A stretch of DNA of 64,000 nucleotides from Ahaetulla prasina (taxonomy: Eukaryota > Chordata > Lepidosauria > Squamata > Colubridae). The stretch is from the NCBI RefSeq assembly GCF_028640845.1, contig NC_080540.1:96770061-96834060 (forward strand), written 5' to 3'. Each line of letters starts with the position of its first letter. The first letter of the stretch is position 1. Shown in pieces: positions 43,290-54,850 of the stretch. Made by a program: the position numbers and the translations under genes. The notes below the pieces were generated by a model that saw nothing but the letters and a program-made list of their open reading frames with translations, was not told the DNA's origin and searched no databases.

Positions 43290-44329
43290 AGATAGATGAC
43301 AACTTTGCCCATGGGTCAGATAAGGTAAGGATGATCCATCTACAAAGCTGCAAAATTCACTAGTCCTATGAGCAGAAGTTATGGCTCCCAGGAATGCATA
43401 TTGTCAAGGTAGAGAAATGCAAAGCAGTAGACCCAGGTTTGAAATAATGAGCAGTTGCCGAGTAAGGATAATTTAGTGACTCCAAGAGGGAAGCATTTTC
43501 AGGGTAAGCAGAAATAAATTGTGGAGACAGATATGACCACTTAATTATAACAGCACAACCCAGGTGCAAAACAGTCAGATAAACCTTTAATGAGGATTTG
43601 AAAAGGCACTTGTGTTTATAATTCAAAACCACCACCACAAAACAACAATCCACAATAATGTCATTAGGAAGGGATTGGAATTTAGTCCATTTGGAGAGAC
43701 AGAGAGAAAAGTTATAAGCAACAGTGGATCAGGATGTAGAATCTTCCAAGAGGTATGGCAATCGTAAAGGAGATGTGGGTTATAATCTTCCTACTCCCAA
43801 ACATATGAGGGTAGAAATCAAGGTTGTCATGGTCACCATGGAAATGCTATAATACAATCAGTGTTTTTCAGCCTTTGAAAGAGAAAAAAAGATCTTAAAA
43901 GAAGCATCAGAACATGTACTGAAAACAGTTTAGTGATTGTTTCCATTTTGTGTAATTCATTATACCTTGAAAAATATGCATATCAGCTCTGCTAGGTTTA
44001 TATTGTTCATATAACAAGAAGTACTTTGGGCAAAATGAAATAGAAGCAATATAATCCATTGCTTAGCAGTGATAAGGGTGGGGCAGGTGATGCTTATGGT
44101 GATAGACCTGGGTAGGATGCTATCATAGCAGCTGCTTGAAAATACCACCTGATAATGCTTGGCTTGAGAGGTAGAATGTGGCTTTAAGATTCGATGTCCT
44201 CTTAGAAAAAGTAATCTAACTCGACTAGCAAAATGAAAATATACAGTGCCAATATTCTTTCAACAAGGTTTTTTTTTTTTGGAAGATTGGAATCATTGGA
44301 TAGCACAGGGTTGTTGTGGTACCACCAGT
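43290..44329. other. Unique DNA to the right of the L1 nest
   Basis: This is the continuation of the pre-insertion locus. No gene or repeat is recognised. Confidence 0.5.
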
Positions 44330-44860
44330 ATGCTGTTGATATCGAATTATACATCTCCACCGTAGCTGATCAGGTGATGAGGCTGAGGTACTAAATCAGT
44401 GCTTGGAGGCTGGGTGAATCTGGATGGAAAGGAATCTGCTCTGACTCATCCCTAGGAAGAGTATTTTTGGTTTTTGTGATGCATCAATAGGATTGCACTT
44501 CTCCAGCTAGAGTCTGTGTGCAATCAGGGGATCCTCCTGGACTCGCAGCTCAAGAAACAGATGGCAGTTATGGTCAGAGGAACTGTTGCATAGATTTATC
44601 TTGTGTGTCAATTATGCCCATTCCTTATATGGAAGTCTTGCTCGTGGTCACTCAAAGCTTAGTTACTTCCAAGTGACTTTTTCTTAAATTGGGCAGTTAT
44701 AACATGCTCCACATGGAATTGTCCTTGAAGACCACCTTGAAGTTACCACTGGTCCAGGATGTAGCAGTCTGTCAGTATTGACTGCTGTTGTCTGAGCTTG
44801 GATAAAGTTGGTGCAGTTCATGCCCCTTCCCTTAAATGACCTAGTTGGATCTAGAAAGTG
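44330..44860 (+). mobile_element. Old L2 LINE remnant
   Basis: Reading across frames, degraded L2 reverse-transcriptase pieces appear in the right order. They are QYAVDIELYIST (from the YADDTQLY block, 44,328), CLEAG.WMERN, GILLDSQLKKQMAVMVRGTV (44,530) and NMLHMELSLKTTLKLPLVQD (44,701-44,760). The last corresponds to the CNALYxGLPLKTxRKLQLVQN block. Many indels indicate great age, much older than the copies at 22,746 and 51,150. Confidence 0.7.
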
Positions 44861-46365
44861 GTGTCTTTTCCATAATGGGCCCTGACTCTTGGACTTGGCA
44901 GTCCCCGATTTTTTTGCCTTGGCTGGCTCTTTATCCAAGTTCTGGGAAATGGTGAGATGGGAGCCTATGATTATATTTGTTAGGGATCTAAGGAGGATGG
45001 CTGAGGCATCAATTTTGGGTCTTGTGTTTTTTAGTTTTATTATTATTGTGAGAAACCCAGAATTGTGTTCTAAGAAGCAGCCATACAAATATTTTAAATC
45101 TCAGAAACAGGTGGTTTGTGTTCCTTAAATACTGAATATGCTTTCAGACGAACACCGACCAAGTATACTTTATACAACATGCCACCAAAATTCTTACCAT
45201 CTCTGGTTAATAAAGATGTTTTATTGGCACTATGTTGCCTCCTTCTCTTTCCTTTGGAATGATAGACGGTGTGGAAGTTCTCCCTGTCTGGTGTCCTCCC
45301 AGGATCTCTGCTGCCCTCTGGCCCAAAAGGATGAAGCACAACTATCTTCTTCACTCTCCTGCCTTAATTCCCAAACTTTCAGTACTTCATGACTATTTTT
45401 TTCAGTTTGCCTTAGGACAGAGCTGAGCTGGTAGTTAAAATATCTTAAAGCCTTGGAGTATGAATTTTGCTTGATATCATTGTCAGTTTTTTCAGTAGAA
45501 AAGTTCTTCTTATAACAAAACTGAAAAGTATACGGCATCTTTAGTTAACCAATTTACATTTTACTTATTTATTCAAATGAGTACTCAACATCCCTTTGGA
45601 AGTTGTGTATAAGCATACAAGCATCTGTCTTGGTGGGGTGTAATCACTTTCACAAAGATCTCTTTTTACTGATCAATTCTAGAAGGATTAAAATGAACAA
45701 TTATAATGGCACCTAGCACCTCCTAATTTTTTTAAGCATTGGGCAGAGGGAACAATGATACTAAAAGCCCGCCTACACTCATAAGCTTAAACAAATGAGG
45801 GAGAAAATATACATAAAGGGCTTTTTAAATACTACGATGTAGAAGTCGCATATTAGAAGAACAAACTTTCCAAAGAAAAATAATTGAATTAATTGCATGA
45901 GAAAAGGAATGAAGATGAGATGAAGAAAGTTTAGATTGGCAAAATTACAAAATGTGAGTAGATCCAAGCAGACATGGGTATGTGACATGACGAAAAAAAT
46001 ATTTTGCATAAGCAGAGACAAAAATATGCAAAAATATTCAGACAGAAAAAGAAGTTACAACAATGTTTTACAAAAAATAAAAGGTAAAAAAAAGGAATAA
46101 TAATCATTATAATAAATAAGCCACCCAATTCCATTAATTTTCTGCGGAGAAAGTAAATTGATGAATACAAAACCAAAGGAAGAAAGTGAGCAGATAATAG
46201 AAGGGAAAAGAAGTGTCAGGAATGAGGAGCAGAATGAAAGTATGAACCATCATTTTCATTTTATAATAGAATATAGTGTATAGAGATCAAGAAATTGAAA
46301 TGGACAAGAATAGGCAATAAGAATAAAGGATAAAGAATATCATCCTAATACAGGGGATCCTGACA
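44861..46365. other. No recognised feature
   Basis: AT-rich unique DNA. Open frames here, including 44,889-45,128, have no convincing relatives; the first part may still be decayed L2. Confidence 0.45.
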
Positions 46366-46667
46366 GGGGACATGGTGGCTCAGTGGCCTGAGTGCCACGT
46401 AACGGGATGAGCTCCTGTTACTTGTCCCAGCTTCTGCCAACCTAGCAGTTCGAAAGCACGTAAAAATGCAAGTAGGAAAACAGGGACCACCTTTGGTGGG
46501 AAAGTAACAGCGTTCCGTGCACCTTTGGTGTTTAGTCATGCCGGCCACATGACCACAAAGACGTCTTCGTGCTGGCTCTTAGGCTTTGAAACGGAGATGA
46601 GCACCGCCCCCTAGAGTTGAGAATGACTAGCACATACGGGCAAGGGGAACCTTTACTTTTTTACAGG
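46366..46667 (+). mobile_element. Sauria-type SINE, with deletion in the tRNA head
   Basis: Starts ggacatggtggctcagtggc (A-box side of a tRNA-like head) but jumps to gtaacgggatgagctcc, so the B-box part present at 49,411 is missing (roughly 50-60 bp). The conserved body follows: cccagcttctgccaacctag, cagttcgaaagcacgtaaaa, gtcatgccggccacatgacc, gaaacggagatgagcaccgc. The end is ggggaacctttactttttt. This matches Sauria SINEs, which carry a BovB-like 3' tail. Confidence 0.88.
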
Positions 46668-47862
46668 GGATCCTAAAGGGTTATTGATATTTTATACACA
46701 TAAGAGTAATACTGATCCTATTTTTTTAATTGATCCAGTAAAAGTAAGGTTTTGCTTGTAATTTTATCTTCATTGAAAAATGATAAAGCTTTTTATAGTT
46801 AAGAATTCAGCTGTTTCATGAAGTACAAATTGGAAAAGAGGCATCACAAAAATTACTGCATTTCAAAATAGCTGTTTTCATTTCTGGAACGGAGGGAATT
46901 TTGATTGAATGAGGGTGCCTCTAATTATTGAAATATGTTTCTGTGTCCTTGGCCTAAATGTTTGGTGTGCAAAGGTATTATTACAAGAAAATATCTGACA
47001 GTATGAAATATCACAGTTGGGTGTTCAAGGCCTTGGATCAGGATGATTGCTTAAATTAGCTGGACTTCGTGATGAATGGCAAAGGCAGATGCTTTCAGGA
47101 GAAGCAGAAAAGGCTGGCAGTGATTTGATTAGCTCAGATATATCGGATGTAAAAGAGTTCGAGCGGCACATCTTTTCTCTCAAAATGGCAGAATTTGTAT
47201 GACTCTGAACAGGGATTAACAAGAGGAGACAACCAACCATAAGAGAAAGTTCAGCCACTGTGATGGGTAATTTGATTGCTAGAAACTTAAGTCAGCAAAA
47301 TATAAGAGACCATTGTAATTCTCAAAAGAGAAAAAGGAATAGCAGAGAATTTCACATTTCTAAGTTGCTGGATAAAAGTATTTCCAATGCTACTTTCTAC
47401 TTACACTGCTATTCAGTGATGCTACCTGGCGGGAATTCTGTAACTACCTTGAAAGAAGTCAGGCAAATCTGTTCAATCCCTGTTTAACAATTGGTTAAAA
47501 AAAAATCTTGGTTGTGGTGGATGAATTTTAACTTAACGGCAAGAGAAAAAAGAATGTATGGGTGATTTTTCTCATTGTGCAGCATGCCTTACAGAAAAGC
47601 AAGCTAAGCAGCTTTAGCCCATTATCATTGAAACACAGACAGTTCTGTGTGCTAAATATTATAGGACTTCTAAGTCATAAATGGTACTATTGGAATGAGA
47701 GATCTGACTTTAATACCTGGAAATTACTGTTAATGTGTTTCTTGTGTGTGTAACTGGAAAGGAAATCTTTGCTCATTCAGAACTCTAGATTTGTCTATGC
47801 AAAATTTATCTTGACTGAGAGTTGTAACTTAGTAATCAGGCTGACATTTGTGGATTCTGGAG
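46668..47862. other. No recognised feature
   Basis: Unique DNA; no repeat or exon recognised. Confidence 0.5.
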
Positions 47863-48124
47863 CAGGGGTGAAATCCAGCAGGTTCTGACAGGTTCTGGAG
47901 AACTGGTAGTGGAAATTGTGAGTAGTTTGGAAAACCGGAAAATACCACCTCTGGCTGGCCCCAGAGTGGGGTGGGAATGGAGATTTTGCAGTATCCTTTC
48001 CCTGGAGTGGGGTGGGAATGGAGATTTTGCAGTATCCTTCCCCTACCACACCCACCAAACCACACCTTGCCCACTAAGCCATGCCCACAGAACCGGTAGT
48101 AAAAAAAAATGAAATTCACCACTG
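47863..48124 (-). mobile_element. hAT-type MITE (CAGTGGTGG family)
   Basis: 262 bp, reverse-oriented relative to 53,611. Starts caggggtgaaatccagcagg and ends gaaattcaccactg. Flanking duplication is ttctggag (47,855-47,862) and ttctggat (48,125-48,132), 7 of 8 identical. The interior has the family's repeated ggagtggggtgggaatggag block twice. Confidence 0.88.
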
Positions 48125-48132
48125 TTCTGGAT

Positions 48133-48544
48133 CCCACCCCCCAAGCTTGATTACTCATCAGATGATTCAATTAGCATAGAGGCCAGTAAACATAAATAAC
48201 TATTTTCTTATTTTAACCAGCTTCCTAAACAAAATAGATTCTGCTCTGAAGACATAGGAAACATGTCTCAAAAAGTACTATAGCAATTTTAGCTACTTAG
48301 CGCTTCCATTAGAAACCTAGATTCTTGTATAAGTACCAGGTATTTTCCAGGATTTATTCAAAGCCTTTGTATATAATGTTTACCCAGCATTAATATAATT
48401 TTGAATGGAATCCCCCTGCAAGGGCTTACAATAAAAGTTCAGCTATATTTTTGAAAAGAGAAATAGACTGAATGACTTACGGACTCAGGGGAGCATGCCT
48501 TAAAGTGTGTTTTCAGATTCTTTGAAAAGTTAGCTAATTAATTA
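48133..48544. other. No recognised feature
   Basis: Unique AT-rich DNA. Confidence 0.5.
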
Positions 48545-48858
48545 ATCAATCAATCATAATACAGATGAAAGGGACCTTTGAGGTCTTCTAGTCCAATCCC
48601 CCTGCTCAAGCAAGAGACCCTACACCATTTCAGTCAAGTGGCTATCCAGTCTCTTTTTAAAAAATCTTCAATGATGAAGCACCCACAACTTCTGATGGCA
48701 AGCTGTTCCTGTAATTGTCCTCACTGTTAGGAAGTTTCTTCTTAGTTCCAGGTTGTTTCACTCCTTGATTAGTTCCCATTCATTGTTTCTTGTCCTGCCC
48801 TCTGGTGCTTTGGAAAATAAGTTGAACTCCTCCTCTTTGTGGCAACCTCTCAAACACT
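48545..48858 (-). mobile_element. CR1 LINE 3' end
   Basis: Reverse complement of the CR1 3' region: tttgaggtcttctagtccaa is the 3' end, and ttgtggcaacctctcaaac corresponds to the VFQYLRGCHKEEG codons. A short, divergent copy with an AATC-like tail at the left. Confidence 0.9.
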
Positions 48859-49197
48859 GACATAATTACGATTCAATTTTCAGGTAAGAAAAGGTAAAAA
48901 TGATTACATCTGTGGAGAATAGCCACTTTAGCCATATTTAACTTTATATGTGATGGATTCATTTTAATTATACTTCAAATCAAGATGAGTAAAAATTTTC
49001 CCTGACTCCACTGATTCCATTGGCTTCTTTAACTGGCTGAACTTTTGGATGGTGGCTCCTGGTATGCTCTTCCCAATCTAAAATTGGTTTGAAAATGTCT
49101 TCTGGATAATCAGAGAAGACTAAAGAGTCACAAATACACCAAACACTGTCTGGCTCAGTGTTGGTCAGTTCAGGAGGCTAAATTTATAACTTTGTTA

Positions 49198-49235
<38 letters not shown>

Positions 49236-49357
49236 GGAAAGTGTACTCTTTGAAGCTTGGCCACCTGAAGCTCTTGAGAAGCCCGGTGTGCAATATGCCA
49301 TTCATGGCAACCATACAACATCTGAGAGTTTGTGATGTGGTTCTGTGTGAATAAAAA
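48859..49357. other. Unannotated, with a (CAA)n microsatellite at 49,199-49,236
   Basis: About twelve CAA units; otherwise unique sequence with no recognised feature. Confidence 0.6.
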
Positions 49358-49692
49358 GGATGCAGTGGCTCAATGGCTAGCTTGTTGATTGAAAAGTTGG
49401 CAGTTCAGCAGTTTGAATCCCTAGTGCTGTGTAATGGGGTGAGCTCTCGTGACTTGTCCCAGCTTCTGCCAACCTAGCAGTTCGAAAGCACGTAAAAAAT
49501 GCAAGTAGAAAAATAGGGACCAACTTTGATGGGAAGGTAACAGTGTTCCGTGCCCCTTTAGTCATGCCGGCCACATGACCATAGAGATGTCTTCGGACAG
49601 TGCTGGCTCTTCAGCTTTGAAATGGAGATGAGCACCACCCCCTAGAGTTGGGAATGACTAGCACATATGTGGGAGGGGAACCTTTACCTTAT
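49358..49692 (+). mobile_element. Sauria-type SINE, full length
   Basis: The tRNA-like head has an A-box-like tggctcaatggctag and a B box, agtttgaatcc, at 49,410-49,420. The body is the same as the copy at 46,366 and the tail is ggggaacctttacctta. This is the intact reference for the head deletion in that copy. Confidence 0.9.
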
Positions 49693-50407
49693 CTGTGCAA
49701 ATGCTTCATCAACACCATGACGGGATGTGAAAGAGATTGGTGTATTCAGTTAAAATACTGTGAAGCTAAAGATATTGCAAGTACATACAATTCCTGTCGC
49801 TGTGTCATGTAAAAACACGACAGCCCTTCCTAAATGAATGTATGTGGTGCGACTATGATAGAAAATGGTGTCCCTTGCTTGGGTCTGTAAAAGATTTCTG
49901 CCTTCAAAGAAACCAACCTTTTCTATAGTAGTGGCAACTTTCAACTGTGCTATATGAGTAGACGCCTGTGAAGTGTTTGGTCAGACTTTAGTGTGTTATT
50001 AGTACTGCAGTGGAGTAGGAAACTTGAAAGCCATGAGACGTGCACAGTCCTTGTCTACAAAAAAATATGGCCTGTAGGGGGATTTTGTCCCATTTTTCTC
50101 ACTGGCCATTAAACCATTAAGTCAACTAGCTTATGGAGAGAAGATTGCCATTTCCCCTTTATTGATTGCATCAGGGACAAGTGATCTCAAGCTAGATTAG
50201 TTAGAAGGAGAAAAAAGGGTTCTTTTCCCTGAACTAGTTACAAATCAGTAGTTTTTCACAGTTTCTTGCCAAGGAGGTTTTATGATGGTGGTGGTAGATT
50301 ATTACTATTTTTTTTCTCTTTCACTTCCTTCCAGATAATCTGTTAAATTTGCTTCTTAACAAGAGGTATGAAAATATGCTGTATCTGTAAGAATGGGAAA
50401 GTACACA
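49693..50407. other. No recognised feature
   Basis: Unique DNA; no repeat or exon recognised. Confidence 0.5.
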
Positions 50408-50812
50408 CAAGTAGTTCCTCGACTTATGACTACAACCGGGTACCAAAATTTCCATTGCTAAGCAAGACAGTTGTTAAGTGAGTCATGCTTGATTATACAA
50501 CCAGTTTTGCCAGTTTCGTAAACCGAATCGCTGCTGTTATTAAATGATTATGTGGTCATTATGCAAATCCGACTTCCTCTATTGACTTTGCTTGTCAGAA
50601 ATTGGCTGGGAAAGTCACAAATGGAGATTTCAGACCCTGGGATGCTGCAACCATTACAAATACATACCAGCTGCCAAACACCCAAATTTTGATCATGTGA
50701 CCATGGGGCATGCTACAATGGTCATAAGTGTGAGGACTGGTTATAAGTCACTTTTTTCAGTGCCGTTGTAACTTTGAACAGTCCCTAAATAAATGACTAA
50801 GTTGAGGAGTAA
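50408..50812 (+). mobile_element. TIR element, 'cgacttatgac' family, best copy
   Basis: About 400 bp with imperfect inverted ends (gtagttcctcgacttatgac and tgactaagttgaggagtaaa). The interior has ttgctaagcaagacagttgt, ttgactttgcttgtcagaa, gatcatgtgaccatgggg and ggtcataagtgtgaggac, followed by cagtgccgttgtaactttga. It lacks coding capacity. The cluster at 2,475-3,390 and the element at 15,570 derive from the same family. Superfamily not assigned. Confidence 0.7.
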
Positions 50813-51079
50813 AATAGTTGCCAGCTTTTGATCTACATCTTTGCTAAATTTCAGTGTTCCAGAGTTTAGCAAAAGGAAATGAAAAACAAAACAAAACAAA
50901 ACAAAAATACCGCTACTGAGATATTTGTCTACACACAAATATGGTTAAATGAGAAGAAATTTGAGTAATAATATTTATTTATATTGCAATTACAAACTAA
51001 GTGCAAAAAGCCTAAAACTTCAGAAGTCTACAATTATGAAAATAACGTGCAGAGGTTCAAAATATGTTCAGAATAACAA
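50813..51079. other. No recognised feature
   Basis: Short unique interval with an (AAAAC)n run near 50,885. Confidence 0.5.
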
Positions 51080-51087
51080 TGTGAAAT

Positions 51088-51146
<59 letters not shown>

Positions 51147-51149
51147 TTA
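51080..51149 (-). repeat. (ATTT)n microsatellite at an L2 tail
   Basis: About sixteen ATTT units directly abutting the L2 3' UTR; on the element's strand it is an AAAT-type tail. Confidence 0.95.
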
Positions 51150-51746
51150 TTTATTATTTCAATTTCTATACTGCCCTTCTCCCAAAGGACTCAGGGTGGT
51201 TTACAGCCAACTAAGAACAACAAATACAAAAATTAAAAACAAATTAAAAGATTAATTTAAATAGGCTGAATATACTAAAAACTATTAAAATCCCCATTAA
51301 AACTATTAGGCCAGTCCTGCACGATGGAATAAAAGAGTTTTCAACTCACGCCGGAAGGCCCGGAGGTCAGGGAGTTGGCGTACCCCTGGGGGTAGCTCAT
51401 TCCAGAGGGCTGGAGCCCCCACAGAGAAGGCCCTCCCCCTGGGAGTCGCCAGTCGACATTGTCTGACCGACGGCACCCTGAGGAGACCCTCTCTGTGGGA
51501 GTGCACTGGTCGATGGGAGGCCACCGGTAGCAGGAGGTGGTCCCGTAAGTAACCTGGTCCTAAGTCATGGAGCGCTTTAAAGGTGAGAACCAACACCTTG
51601 AATTGCACCCGGAAGGCAACCGGAAGCCAGTGCAGCCTGTGCAGGATAGGTGTTATATGGGAGCTTCGAGCCGCTCCCTCAATCACCCGCACGGCTGCAT
51701 TTTGGACCAGCTGGAGCCTCCGGGTACTCTTCAAGGGGAAATGCAC
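51150..51746 (-). mobile_element. L2-clade LINE 3' end
   Basis: The 3' UTR motif tatactgcccttctcccaaa is followed, reading leftwards on the minus strand, by an open frame from 51,746 to 51,306. It contains LQLVQNAAVRVIEGAARSSH, LHWLPVAFRVQFKVLVLTF, LGPGYLRDHLLLP and APALWNELPPGVRQL, ending LLFHRAGLA. This is the L2 reverse-transcriptase C-terminus with no stop or frameshift, so it is younger than the copy at 44,330. 5'-truncated at 51,746. Confidence 0.93.
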
Positions 51747-52319
51747 AGAATTTGATTAGAATATGGCTAAGAATAATTCAGGGAAAAAAACCTCAGTGAT
51801 TTTCAAATGAATTCTGCAGCTAGCTCTTTAATCAAAATATACTTTCATCTGAAGATTAATCACATTAATTTACAACATGAGTTCTGCATTTACAAATAGT
51901 TGATATTTCCTATAATTCTTTATGTTTGTCAAGTCTCTAGGAAAATCCTTTCAAATCTGATTATATTCTTTCATTTTTTCACTCAGCCAGGATTTAACTT
52001 GACAGCCATTTTCAATAAGCCTGCCTACAATGTCATGTACATTAACATGTTTACAAGTGTGGCTAGCAATTCAATTAACTGAACAGGGCTCAAAAATGAG
52101 TTTTTGAAAAAAACCCTTTTATCATATGTAATATGAAATTCATGACCAGCTGTTTCACTTTTCAGGTGCAGTGAAATATGTAGTGCATATAATTCAGCTA
52201 CCTATGGCTACATGCTATTATCCATAGAAGATTAAATGGTTAAGTGTGGTTAATCGTGAAAGTAATAAAAACTTTTTCTAAGACTTGTTGTAGGAATTGA
52301 TAAGGTAGAAGTCCCTGCG
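51747..52319. other. No recognised feature
   Basis: Unique AT-rich DNA. Confidence 0.5.
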
Positions 52320-52645
52320 GATTTTACTCCGCTGGTCATTGCCATATGCCGCTGGTCATAGGAGGCAGTGCTCATTTCTGTTTTAAGGCCATTGAGCCAG
52401 CAGTGTCTGAACACATTTCCATGGTTATGTCATCTGCATGACATCACAGAGCACTGTTACCTTCCCACCGAAGTGGTACTTATTTATCTACTCACATTTG
52501 CATGCTTTCAAACTGCTAGGTTGGCAGAAGCTGGGGTAAAGATGGGAGCTCACCCCATCGCATGGTGCCCAGGTCTTGAACCTGGGCTGCCGGTGTTTCC
52601 AGGTGACAAGCCCTGTGTCTTAACCACTGAGCCCCTGTGCATTCC
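52320..52645 (-). mobile_element. Sauria-related SINE, minus strand
   Basis: The tRNA-like head lies at the right: cttaaccactgagccc (complement of the A-box side) and cttgaacctggg (B-box side) at 52,575-52,637. The body contains tttcaaactgctaggttggc, the complement of the gccaacctagcagttcgaaa segment of Sauria SINEs. The left part is divergent (ggaggcagtgctcatttctg). Confidence 0.75.
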
Positions 52646-52734
52646 AAGCTATGCTCAGGTCATACCGAAGGCAGCATAGTTCTAAATTTTCTAAACCCAG
52701 AATTGATAGTGCATTAGAAATATAATGCAAACAG

Positions 52735-52846
52735 TAGAATAGAATAGAATTTTTATTGGCCAAGTGTGATTGGACACACAAGGAATTTGTCTTGGTGCAT
52801 ATGCTCTCAGTGTACATAAAAGAAAAGATACCTTCATCGAGGTAAG
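52735..52846 (-). mobile_element. CR1-group ('Snake1') LINE 3' end with TAGAA tail
   Basis: Reverse complement of 2,170-2,290: taaaagaaaagatac, gcatatgctctcagtgtaca, attggacacacaaggaattt and tttttattggcc, with a three-to-four-unit TAGAA tail at the left. Only the last ~110 bp survive. Confidence 0.88.
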
Positions 52847-52997
52847 TACTGCTAATACACCTCAGTGTATTTTAGAGGGACCTATGTTTCCTAGTTTGAA
52901 TGATAAATGCAAATTTGTTATGGAAGGCAGACTGGTGATATTTTCACCTTGATGGTCATCTCTATTTACCAAGCAGTGGTTTGATTATAATACCAAC

Positions 52998-53212
52998 CAG
53001 AGGTGGGATTCATTTACTTTCCCTATCAGTTCGCAAATATGAGCACGCACGCACGCGCTGGCTTCAGTTGCATGTGCCACCACTGCGTATATGCACGGCC
53101 TCCTGCACATGCACAATAGTCACACATTATGTCCGAGCGGGTGGGTAAAGCCTCCCGCATCGTCGTTACCAGTTCGCCCGATCCAGAGGGAACTGGTTGA
53201 ATACCATCACTG
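52998..53212 (+). mobile_element. hAT-type MITE, different interior
   Basis: 215 bp, starting cagaggtgggattc and ending gaataccatcactg. The flanking duplication is ataccaac (52,990-52,997) and ataccagc (53,213-53,220), 7 of 8 identical. The ends resemble the CAGTGGTGG family, but the interior is GC-rich (gcacgcacgcacgcgctgg) and different. Confidence 0.85.
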
Positions 53213-53249
53213 ATACCAGCTGAGTCAGTGAAATGTCGGTATGAGCAGT

Positions 53250-53472
53250 TAACAGATGAGAGCCTTTTTGGTGCAGTGATTAAGGTACCAGGTTAGAGAC
53301 TATGAGTGCTAGTCCCAATTTAGACATGAAGCCAACTGAATGACTTTGGCCCAATCATTCTCTTCATTCAATCATTCTCCTTCCTAAGAAAGAGGCAATA
53401 GCAAGCCACTTCTGAAACTGTTGCTGCAGAGACGAGTATGCTGGAGTTAAAACTGACTTGAAGGTACCATAA
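53250..53472 (+). mobile_element. tRNA-derived SINE with BovB-like tail
   Basis: The head contains tttggtgcagtgattaaggt (A-box side) and gtgctagtccc (B-box side). The body has ctttggcccaatcattctct and agcaagccacttctgaaact, and the end is gttaaaactgacttgaaggt. This pattern is a common squamate tRNA SINE distinct from the Sauria type. The exact family name (for example Squam/ACA) is not certain. Confidence 0.75.
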
Positions 53473-53610
53473 AAGAGTAATGAAGTCCTGGCACATAGCA
53501 AATTAACAGCTGATGTTTTTACCTGAAACAAAGCAACGAGGTATTACTATATTAACAATCTATAAAGTAGGACAGGTAAAATAGTAGACTAATTTTCAGT
53601 GGGCTGAAAC

Positions 53611-53939
53611 CAGTGGTGGGTTTCAAATTTTTTTACTACCAGTTCTGCGAGTGTGGCTTGGTGGGCGTGGCATTGCTTGGTGGGCGTGGCAGGGGAAGGA
53701 TACTGTTAAAACTCCATTCCCACCCCACTTCAGGGGAAGGATACTGTAAAATCTACATTCCCACCCCACTCCAGTGGAAGGATACTGTAAAATCCCCATT
53801 TCTTCAGCTGGGACTTGGGAGGCAGAGAATAGATGGGGGCGGGGCCAGTCAGAATTTTTACTACTGGTTCTCCAAACTACTCAAAATTTCCGCTACCGGT
53901 TCTCCAGAACTGGTCAGAACCTGCTGAAACCCACCTCTG
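53611..53939 (+). mobile_element. hAT-type MITE (CAGTGGTGG family), best copy
   Basis: 329 bp, starting cagtggtgggtttcaaattt and ending gctgaaacccacctctg, so the inverted terminal repeats are about 14-16 bp. A perfect 8-bp duplication, gctgaaac, flanks it (53,603-53,610 and 53,940-53,947). The interior has three ccccactcc/tcaggggaaggatactg blocks of about 37 bp and a GC-rich ggggcggggccag stretch. This copy defines the family. Confidence 0.94.
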
Positions 53940-54057
53940 GCTGAAACTTATAGAGCTGTCAAAAATGTTTCTCCATATTTTCTTAATCAAAACATGCTTT
54001 TGGTATGTCAATATTTCACATTTACATTATATTTTTGAATATCTGAATGTTTAATAT

Positions 54058-54850
54058 TAACATAACATAACATATTAACAGAGTTGGAAGAGACCTTGGA
54101 GGTCTTCTAGTCCAACCCCCTGCCCAGGCAGGAAACTCTACACCATTTCAGACAAATGACTATCCAACATTTTCTTAAAAATTTCCAGTGTTGGAGCATT
54201 CACAAATTCTGTAGGCAAGTTGTTCCACTTATTGATTGTCAGGAAATTTCTCCTTAGTTCTAAGTTGCTTCTCTCCTTGATTAGTTTCCACCCATTGCTT
54301 CTTGTTCTACCCTCAGGTGCTTTGGAGAATAGTTTGACTCCCTCTTCTTTGTGGCAACCTCTGAGATATTGGAACACTGCTATCATGTCTCCCCTAGTCC
54401 TTCTTTTCATTAAACTAGACATACCCAGTTCCTGCAACCATTCTTCATATGTTTTAGCCTCCAGTTCCCTAATCATCTTTGTTGCTCTTCTCTGCACTCT
54501 TTCTAGAGTCTCAACATCTTTTTTACATTGTGGTGACCAAAACTGGATGCAATATTCCAAGTGTGGCATTACCAAGGCATTATAAAGTGGTATTAACACT
54601 TCACGTGATCTTGATTCTATCCCTCTGTTTATGCAGCCCAGAACTGTGTTGGCTTTTTTGGCAGCTGCTGCACACTGCTGGCTCCTATCTAAATGGTTGT
54701 CCACTAGGACTCCAAGATCCCTCTCACAGGTACTACTATTGAGCAAGGTACCACATATCCGGTACCTGTGCATTTTGGTTTTTTTTTGCCTAAATGTAGA
54801 ACCTTACTTACATATTTGGCAGTTGATGAATTTGGATTTCATTGTTCCTC
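54058..54850 (-). mobile_element. CR1 LINE 3' part with nearly intact C-terminal frame
   Basis: Minus strand. A 211-codon frame (54,773-54,138) runs from MHRYRICGTLLNSSTCERDL through [20 protein letters not shown] and [16 protein letters not shown] to SHLSEMV without a stop. It keeps the gaagt bases lost in the copy at 40,905. The 3' end (aggtcttctagtccaac) adjoins a TAACA-rich tail at the left. 5'-truncated upstream of the reverse-transcriptase core. Confidence 0.94.

Noticed and set aside
49199..49236. CAA array and other direct repeats as a CRISPR array
   Set aside because: Simple microsatellites without spacers, in an animal genome.
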